64,000 nt of DNA. Origin: Acidovorax radicis (lineage in GTDB: Bacteria > Pseudomonadota > Gammaproteobacteria > Burkholderiales > Burkholderiaceae_C). The stretch is from contig NZ_CP075184.1 in the NCBI RefSeq assembly GCF_020510705.1, forward strand, positions 1,054,001 through 1,118,000, given 5' to 3'. Both the position numbers and the translations under genes were made by a program. Shown here piece by piece: positions 58,507 to 64,000 of this stretch; positions within the stretch are counted from its first letter, which is position 1; each line of letters opens with the position of its first letter. Below the pieces are notes generated by a model that was not told where the DNA came from, ran no database searches, and was given only the letters and a program-made list of their open reading frames with translations.

Positions 58507-58524
58507 ACGTGTACGATCTATAAT
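58495..58524 (+). promoter_or_regulatory. Promoter of pcaI
   Basis: TTGGGA (58495-58500) and a perfect TATAAT (58519-58524) are separated by 18 bases, about 75 bases before the pcaI start. The adjacent inverted repeat at 58539-58559 would lie just downstream of the transcript start. Confidence 0.55.
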
Positions 58525-58538
58525 TCTCTAAGTGAACA

Positions 58539-58559
58539 TTTGTTCTGTATGCGAACAAA
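58539..58559. promoter_or_regulatory. Putative IclR operator between iclR gene and pcaI
   Basis: TTTGTTC and GAACAAA are 7-bp inverted arms separated by 7 bases. An overlapping shorter dyad, GAACA-TT-TGTTC, lies at 58534-58545. IclR proteins bind such palindromes in the divergent region; binding is inferred. Confidence 0.55.
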
Positions 58560-58597
58560 TTCTAAACTGCAGTCAAGCACATCACGAAAGCGTTTCG

Positions 58598-59341
58598 ATG
58601 ATCAACAAACTGGCGGACTCGGTGGCCCAGGCCCTTCAAGGGGTGAAGGATGGTGCCACGGTGTTGATAGGTGGGTTCGGCACAGCCGGCATTCCTGGCG
58701 AGCTTATCGACGGGCTCATCGCCCACGGTGCCCGGGACCTGACGGTGGTGAACAACAACGCGGGCAACGCCGACCAAGGCCTGGCCGCGCTGCTCAAGGC
58801 CGGGCAGGTGCGCAAGATCATCTGCAGCTTTCCGCGCCAGGTGGACAGCTATGTGTTCGATGAGTTGTACCGCAGCGGCAAGCTCGAACTCGAACTGGTG
58901 CCTCAGGGCAATCTGGCCGAGCGCCTGCGTGCAGCGGGCGCGGGCATTGGCGCCTTCTTTTGTCCCACAGGTTATGGCACTGAGCTCGCGCTCAACGCAG
59001 ATGGCTCCGCCAAAGAAACGCGCGAGATCAACGGTAAACATTACGTGCTGGAGTACCCCATCCACGGTGACGTGGCCTTGATCAAGGCCGAGAAAGGCGA
59101 CCGCTGGGGCAACCTCACTTACCGCATGTCGGCGCGCAACTTCGGCCCTGTCATGGCCACTGCCGCCAAGACCACCATCGCCACGGTGCACGAGGTGGTC
59201 ACGCTGGGATCGCTGGACCCCGAGGCCATCGTCACCCCCGGCATCTATGTGACGCATGTTGTGAAGATCGACCGCACGGCCACGCAGGCCGGTGGTTTCA
59301 AGAAATCGGCATCAAATCGGCCTATGGCGCACAAGGAATAA
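58598..59341 (+). CDS. pcaI: 3-oxoadipate CoA-transferase subunit A
   Basis: A 247-residue protein starting at MINKLADSVA after GAAAG. Family I CoA-transferase alpha-subunit motifs are IGGFGTAGIP (oxyanion region), LTVVNNNAGN and GKHYVLEYPIHGDVALIKA. With PcaJ it moves CoA from succinyl-CoA to beta-ketoadipate. The length is slightly above the usual ~230 because of a C-terminal extension (GGFKKSASNRP). It is followed after 2 bases by pcaJ. Confidence 0.93.
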   Translation: MINKLADSVAQALQGVKDGATVLIGGFGTAGIPGELIDGLIAHGARDLTVVNNNAGNADQGLAALLKAGQVRKIICSFPRQVDSYVFDELYRSGKLELELVPQGNLAERLRAAGAGIGAFFCPTGYGTELALNADGSAKETREINGKHYVLEYPIHGDVALIKAEKGDRWGNLTYRMSARNFGPVMATAAKTTIATVHEVVTLGSLDPEAIVTPGIYVTHVVKIDRTATQAGGFKKSASNRPMAHKE

Positions 59342-59343
59342 GC

Positions 59344-59994
59344 GTGAGCAGCTATCAAAAACGTAGTAAAGAAGCGTTGGCACAACGGGTGGCGCAAGAC
59401 ATCCACGACGGCGCTTACGTCAACCTGGGCATCGGCCAGCCGACCCTGGTGGCCAATCACATCCCCGAAGGCCGCGAAGTCATTCTGCAAAGCGAGAACG
59501 GCATCCTGGGCATGGGCCCCGCGCCCGCTGCGGGGCTGGAGGACTACGACCTCATCAACGCCGGCAAGCAGCCTGTGACGCTGCTGCCCGGCGGCGCGTA
59601 TTTTCACCACGCCGACAGCTTCGCGATGATGCGTGGCGGCCACCTCGATATCTGCGTGCTGGGCGTCTTCCAGGTCAGTGCCACGGGCGACCTGGCCAAC
59701 TGGAGTACCGGCGAGCCTGGGGCCATCCCCGCCGTGGGCGGCGCCATGGACCTGGCCATTGGCGCCAAGCAGACCTGGGTGATGATGGATCTGCTGACCA
59801 AACAGGGCGCCAGCAAGATCGTGGAGCGTTGCACCTACCCGCTCACGGGTGTCGCCTGCGTGAAGCGCATCTACACCGATCTGTGCACACTGGCCTGCAC
59901 GCCCACCGGGCTGCAGCTCATCGATGTGGTGCCGGGTTTGGCCCATGCCGAGCTGGAGCAACTGGTGGGCCTGCCCATACGGCCCGTGGCCTGA
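59344..59994 (+). CDS. pcaJ: 3-oxoadipate CoA-transferase subunit B
   Basis: A 216-residue beta-subunit with GTG start. The catalytic Glu51 lies in LQSENGILGMGP, preceded by YVNLGIGQPTLVANHIP. GGAMDLAIGAKQTWVMM and CTYPLTGVACVKRIYTDL complete the family signature. It forms the active enzyme with PcaI and belongs to the same transcription unit. Confidence 0.94.
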   Translation: MSSYQKRSKEALAQRVAQDIHDGAYVNLGIGQPTLVANHIPEGREVILQSENGILGMGPAPAAGLEDYDLINAGKQPVTLLPGGAYFHHADSFAMMRGGHLDICVLGVFQVSATGDLANWSTGEPGAIPAVGGAMDLAIGAKQTWVMMDLLTKQGASKIVERCTYPLTGVACVKRIYTDLCTLACTPTGLQLIDVVPGLAHAELEQLVGLPIRPVA

Positions 59995-60034
59995 CCGACG
60001 CACCCATTCCATTCCCTACCGAGGAGACAAAACC

Positions 60035-61240
60035 ATGACCACCCAAGCCTTCATCTGCGACGCCATCCGCACCCCCTTCGGCCGCTACGGCGGCGCCCTG
60101 TCCAGCGTGCGCACCGACGACCTGGGCGCGATTCCCCTCAAGGCCCTGATGGACCGCAACCCCGGCGTGGACTGGGCGGCCGTCACCGACGTGCTTTATG
60201 GCTGCGCCAACCAGGCCGGCGAAGACAACCGCAACGTGGCCCACATGGCCAGCCTGCTGGCGGGCCTGCCGATCGAAGTGCCCGGTGCCACCATCAACCG
60301 CCTCTGTGGCTCGGGCCTGGATGCCGTCGGCACCGCTGCACGCGCTATCAAGGCGGGCGAGGCAGGGTTGATGATTGCTGGCGGCGTGGAGAGCATGAGC
60401 CGCGCCCCGTTCGTCATGCCCAAGGCAGAGTCGGCGTTCAGCCGCAACAACGCGGTATATGACACCACCATCGGCTGGCGCTTCATCAACAAGCTGATGA
60501 AAGAAAAGTACGGCGTCGGTTCGATGCCCGAAACCGCCGAGAACGTGGCCACCGACTTCGGCATCGAGCGTGAGGCGCAGGACCGCATGGCCCTGCGCAG
60601 CCAGCTCAATGCCGTGGCCGCCATCAAGGACGGCCACCTGGCGCGCGAGATCGTGCCGGTGCACATCCCGCAAAAAAAGGGCGACGCCATCACCGTCAGC
60701 CAGGACGAACACCCGCGCGAGACCAGCCTGGAAGCGCTGGCCAAGCTCAAGGGCGTGGTGCGGCCCGATGGCACGGTGACGGCGGGCAATGCCAGCGGTG
60801 TGAACGATGGCGCCTGCGCGCTGCTGCTGGCCGATGAAGCCAACGCCGCCAAATACGGCCTCAAGCCCCGCGCCCGCGTGGTGGGCATGGCCGTGGCCGG
60901 TGTGGCGCCGCGCATCATGGGCTTTGGCCCCACGCCCGCCACGCTCAAGGTGCTGGCGCAAACGGGCCTGACCATCGACCACATGGACGTGATCGAATTG
61001 AACGAAGCCTTTGCCGCACAAGGCCTGGCCGTGTTGCGCGCACTGGGCCTCAAGGACGACGACGCCCGTGTGAACGCCTGGGGCGGCGCCATTGCGCTGG
61101 GTCACCCGCTGGGTGCCAGCGGCTCGCGCCTGGTCACCACCGCCGTCAACCGCCTGCACGAACATGCGGGCCAGTACGCGCTGTGCACCATGTGCATCGG
61201 CGTGGGGCAGGGCATTGCCGTGATCCTCGAACGCGTCTGA
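60035..61240 (+). CDS. pcaF: Beta-ketoadipyl-CoA thiolase
   Basis: A 401-residue thiolase starting at MTTQAFICDA after GAGGAGA. Active residues are Cys91 (INRLCGSGLDAV), His357 (GGAIALGHPLGASG) and Cys387 (CTMCIGVGQG). ELNEAFAAQGLAVLRAL is the usual thiolase NEAF motif. In this position, downstream of pcaIJ, it cleaves beta-ketoadipyl-CoA to succinyl-CoA and acetyl-CoA. Confidence 0.94.
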   Translation: MTTQAFICDAIRTPFGRYGGALSSVRTDDLGAIPLKALMDRNPGVDWAAVTDVLYGCANQAGEDNRNVAHMASLLAGLPIEVPGATINRLCGSGLDAVGTAARAIKAGEAGLMIAGGVESMSRAPFVMPKAESAFSRNNAVYDTTIGWRFINKLMKEKYGVGSMPETAENVATDFGIEREAQDRMALRSQLNAVAAIKDGHLAREIVPVHIPQKKGDAITVSQDEHPRETSLEALAKLKGVVRPDGTVTAGNASGVNDGACALLLADEANAAKYGLKPRARVVGMAVAGVAPRIMGFGPTPATLKVLAQTGLTIDHMDVIELNEAFAAQGLAVLRALGLKDDDARVNAWGGAIALGHPLGASGSRLVTTAVNRLHEHAGQYALCTMCIGVGQGIAVILERV

Positions 61241-61268
61241 GCCACGGCAACCCCGCTGAAAGAATTCC

Positions 61269-62072
61269 GTGTCTATCTCCTCCATCACCACCCCCGCCGG
61301 CAGCTTTCGCGTGTGCATGGACGGCCCTGCGCAGGCCCCCGTGCTGGTGTTCTCCAACTCCCTGGGCACCACGCTGGAGATGTGGGACGCGCAAGCTGCG
61401 CGCTTCGCCCGCACCCACCGTGTGCTGCGCTACGACACGCGGGGCCACGGCGGTAGCGTGGTCGCGCCCGGCTCCTACACCTTCGACCAGCTCGGCGGCG
61501 ATGTGATCGCGCTGCTGGATGCGCTGGGCATCGAGCGCGCCAGCTTCTGCGGCATCTCGATGGGTGGCTTGACTGGGCTGTGGCTGGGCGTGAATGCGCC
61601 CCACCGCCTGAACCACCTCGTGGTGGCCAACAGCGCCGCCAAGATCGGCACGGCCGACGGATGGATCGCGCGTGCGGCCCTGGTGCGTGACAAAGGCACC
61701 GCCGCCATGGCCGAGCTCGCAGCCTCGTCACCCAGCCGCTGGTTTACAGACGCCTTTGTGGCCGCACAACCCGAGGTGGTGCGCCGCGCGCAGGGCTGGA
61801 TCGCAGCCATTGCACCCGAAGGCTATGCCGCCTGCTGCGAGGCACTGGCCCAGGCCGATCTGCGCAATGCGATAGGTGCCATCGGCACCGCCGCCGTGCC
61901 CACGTTGCTGATTGCTGGTGCGTCCGACCCCGTGACCACGGTGGCCGATGCGCAGGCCATGCGGGCCGCGATCACCGGGGCGCAGGTGGCCCAAGTGCCG
62001 GCATCGCATCTGTCCAACCTGGAAGCCCCGGCAGCGTTCGACGCCGCGCTGGCGGCCTTTCTGGCGCGGTGA
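61269..62072 (+). CDS. pcaD: 3-oxoadipate enol-lactonase
   Basis: A 267-residue alpha/beta hydrolase with GTG start. The catalytic triad is visible: Ser97 in CGISMGG, Asp220 in GASDPVT and His247 in ASHLSN. YDTRGHGGS and MGGLTGLWLGVNAPHRL are typical of PcaD. It hydrolyses the enol-lactone to beta-ketoadipate, feeding PcaIJ and PcaF upstream. No pcaC or pcaB lies in the window. Confidence 0.92.
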   Translation: MSISSITTPAGSFRVCMDGPAQAPVLVFSNSLGTTLEMWDAQAARFARTHRVLRYDTRGHGGSVVAPGSYTFDQLGGDVIALLDALGIERASFCGISMGGLTGLWLGVNAPHRLNHLVVANSAAKIGTADGWIARAALVRDKGTAAMAELAASSPSRWFTDAFVAAQPEVVRRAQGWIAAIAPEGYAACCEALAQADLRNAIGAIGTAAVPTLLIAGASDPVTTVADAQAMRAAITGAQVAQVPASHLSNLEAPAAFDAALAAFLAR

Positions 62073-62102
62073 ACGCCGTTTACCGCGTGCGAGACACTGC
62101 GT

Positions 62103-63170
62103 ATGGATCAACAACCCATCAACCCCCGCTGGCAACGCCGGCCTGAAGGTTCCAACTGGGGCGACTTCGGTCCCAACGACCAGTTGGGGCGCCTGAATCT
62201 GCTCACGCCCGAGAAGGTGCGCCAGGGCGTGGCCGAAGTGCAGGAAGGCCTGGCCTTCTCGCTGAGCCTGCCGCTGGATTACCCGGGCGGCAACGCCCTC
62301 AACCCCAACCGCCAACCGCCCGTGCTGCGCCCGTTGTTGCGCAAGGGGCTGGTCAATTTCAACTGCCTGCTGGGCGATCTGGATCCGGGCCGCACCGACG
62401 TGCTGTCGGACGACCTGGCCATCCTGCACCTGCAGTACTCCACGCATTGGGATGGCCTGGCGCATGCGGGCTCGATGTTCGACGCCAATGGCGACGGCCT
62501 GCCCGAGGCGCTTTACTACAACGGCTATGCCGCTGGCCGCGACGTTGTGGGCTCGAGCGACGTGCGGGATGCGGGCGTGCCCGCCGCACCCGGCGCCGCC
62601 ACCAGCACCTCGGCCGCGCATGCGCTCGGCATCGAGGGCATGGCGCGCACGGGCGTGCAGGGCCGTGGCGTGATGGTCGACCTGCGTGCCCACCTGGGCG
62701 ACTCGCGCACGCTGGTGGGCTACGACACGCTGATGCGTGTGCTGGACGCCGACCACGTGGCGGTGGAGCCCGGCGACATCGTTTGCCTGCACACGGGCTT
62801 TGCCGAGGTCGTGCTGGGCATGCACAAGCACCCCGACCCCGCCACACTCGCCAGCAGTTGCGCGGTGCTGGATGGCCGTGACGACAAGCTGCTGCAGTGG
62901 ATTACCGACAGCCAGCTGGCCGCCATCGCCGCTGACAACTATGCCGTGGAGGCGCACCCCGCCCGCCCGGGTGCCGATTGCTGTGCGGCGCTGCCGTTGC
63001 ACGAGCACTGCCTGTTCAAGCTGGGTGTGCACCTGGGTGAGCTGTGGCACCTGACGCCGCTGGCCGCATGGCTGCGCGTCCGCGGCCGCTACCGATTCCT
63101 TCTGACGGCACCGCCGTTGAATTTACCCGGGGCCATCGCCTCGCCCGTGACGCCCGTCGCCACCGTCTGA
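62103..63170 (+). CDS. Cyclase-family (kynurenine formamidase-like) hydrolase
   Basis: A 355-residue protein of the metal-dependent cyclase family (PF04199). WGDFGPNDQLGRLNLLTPEKV opens the domain, and YSTHWDGLAHAGS corresponds to the HxGTHxDxxxH metal motif in the variant form of the longer subfamily. GVMVDLRAHLGD and GDIVCLHTGF follow. These enzymes hydrolyse amides, lactones or related bonds. It lies 30 bases after pcaD, so it may act on an aromatic or lactone intermediate, but the substrate is unknown. Confidence 0.85.
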   Translation: MDQQPINPRWQRRPEGSNWGDFGPNDQLGRLNLLTPEKVRQGVAEVQEGLAFSLSLPLDYPGGNALNPNRQPPVLRPLLRKGLVNFNCLLGDLDPGRTDVLSDDLAILHLQYSTHWDGLAHAGSMFDANGDGLPEALYYNGYAAGRDVVGSSDVRDAGVPAAPGAATSTSAAHALGIEGMARTGVQGRGVMVDLRAHLGDSRTLVGYDTLMRVLDADHVAVEPGDIVCLHTGFAEVVLGMHKHPDPATLASSCAVLDGRDDKLLQWITDSQLAAIAADNYAVEAHPARPGADCCAALPLHEHCLFKLGVHLGELWHLTPLAAWLRVRGRYRFLLTAPPLNLPGAIASPVTPVATV

Positions 63171-63272
63171 GCGTCACCCCGTTGCGGGCAGTGCGCACTG
63201 CCCGCAAGCCCCCATCACAGCCGTATGACCGGCGTTGCAATGTGCCGGACTACCGTGCACCAGGAGACTGTT

Positions 63273-63569
63273 GTGCCTTTCATCATCGAAACCTTCGACA
63301 AACCCGAACACCAAGCCGTGCGCAAGGCTGCCCGCGCTGCGCATCTGGAATTCCTGGACCAGAACAAAACCCTGCTGCTGGCATGCGGCGCCAAGCTGGC
63401 CGACGACGGCACGGACCTGGGCGGTGGCCTCTATGTGGTGGCGCTGGAGACGCGCGAAGAAGCCCAGTGCTTCATCGAGTCAGACCCTTTTCACGCCGCA
63501 GGCCTGTTCGAGCGCGTGACGCTCACGCGTTGGCGCAAGGCCTATGTCGCAGGCCAGTGTTTCCTCTGA
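63273..63569 (+). CDS. YciI-like protein
   Basis: A 98-residue protein. The GTG at 63273 is favoured by CAGGAGA 6 bases upstream over an ATG at 63240. The YciI-type ferredoxin-like fold is suggested by VRKAARAAHLEFLDQNKTLLL, GGGLYVVALETREEAQCFIESDPF and VTLTRWRKAY; the SDPF segment is the family's usual signature. Some members are muconolactone isomerase-like or dehalogenase-like enzymes, so a lactone-handling role near pcaD is possible. Confidence 0.8.
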   Translation: MPFIIETFDKPEHQAVRKAARAAHLEFLDQNKTLLLACGAKLADDGTDLGGGLYVVALETREEAQCFIESDPFHAAGLFERVTLTRWRKAYVAGQCFL

Positions 63570-63638
63570 TCCGTGTGTGCTCTGACGGATCTGACGGAGC
63601 GCTGCATCCCCCCAAAAATTTCCCTGGAGTGACCTTCC

Positions 63639-64000
63639 ATGACCACCATTTCTTCGCGTGAGCGCGTTCTCATCACAGGCGGCGGTGCCGGCATCGGCGC
63701 CGCCACGGCCGAGCGCTGCCGCGCCGACGGCTACGAGCCCGTCATCATCGACCGTGTGGTGGGCCACGTGCCCGGCGGCATCCAGGCCGACCTGTCCAGC
63801 ACTGCCGACACCGCACGCGCATTGCAGCAGGCGCTGGCGGGCGGGCCCATCACGCGCCTCGTGAACAACGTGGGCATCGTGGTGCCCGCCGAAGCGGCCG
63901 ACCAGACGCTCGAGCAGTTCGATCTGGCGGTCGCCTTGAACCTGCGCTGCGCGCTGCAGTGCATGCAGGCGCTGCTGCCGGGCATGCAGGCTGCGGGCTT
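63639..64000 (+). CDS. Short-chain dehydrogenase/reductase (3'-truncated by window edge)
   Basis: The frame opens at ATG 63639 after CTGGAGTG and is still open at base 64000 (120 codons). TGGGAGIG at about 13-20 is the NAD(P)-binding motif, Asp near residue 44 (IIDRVV) suggests NAD preference, and LVNNVGIV is the structural NNAG-type motif. The catalytic Tyr/Lys lie outside the window. It continues the rightward cluster with the cyclase and YciI-like genes. Confidence 0.85.
   Translation, partial: MTTISSRERVLITGGGAGIGAATAERCRADGYEPVIIDRVVGHVPGGIQADLSSTADTARALQQALAGGPITRLVNNVGIVVPAEAADQTLEQFDLAVALNLRCALQCMQALLPGMQAAG

Overview
The window is GC-rich DNA from a betaproteobacterium, most likely a member of the Comamonadaceae (Acidovorax-like). 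This inference rests on the gene families and their order (TamA/TamB, MoxR plus CoxE-type VWA, Gram-negative porin, TRAP transporter) and on a dispersed intergenic repeat of the kind I associate with this family; the species cannot be fixed from sequence alone.

Left third (1-24.6 kb). A TonB-dependent receptor runs off the left edge. It is followed by a large uronate/aldarate catabolic locus (about 2.9-17.8 kb) in two divergent arms around a GntR regulator. Leftward: kdgD-gudD, a porin and alpha-ketoglutaric semialdehyde dehydrogenase. Rightward: udh, a three-gene TRAP transporter, a beta-propeller lactonase, garD, an EamA transporter and aldose 1-epimerase. Together these cover the oxidative route from galacturonate/glucuronate, through the aldaric acids, to 2-oxoglutarate. 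Next come an HtrA protease, an OmpR-type two-component system and a cardiolipin synthase (17.9-23.1 kb), then an Lrp regulator divergent from a second EamA exporter.

Middle (24.6-44.6 kb). A cbb3-like terminal oxidase operon (its catalytic subunit carries a CcoS-like N-terminus) borders a genomic island. The island begins with a truncated hsdR abutting the 3' end of a P4-type integrase. A His-rich metal-handling cluster follows (EamA with a His tail, DUF6488, HupE/UreJ, CzcI-like). Then comes one uncharacterised 520-residue coiled-coil protein that is a plausible anti-phage gene. The rest is a P4-like phage satellite read leftward from a tRNA-Arg(CCU) gene: AlpA, Ogr/Delta-type zinc finger, a structured antisense RNA resembling P4 CI/C4 with its two target boxes, a TOPRIM-like protein, a large primase/helicase and several small unknown proteins. 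This segment carries two repeat families, one of which has spread into coding sequence.

Right third (44.6-64 kb). Core genes: tamB-tamA, a VWA/MoxR pair with small neighbours, a dihaem cytochrome c4, a universal stress protein and DUF1841. The last part is a beta-ketoadipate cluster, an IclR regulator divergent from pcaI-pcaJ-pcaF-pcaD, continuing into a cyclase-family hydrolase, a YciI-like protein and an SDR dehydrogenase cut by the window edge.
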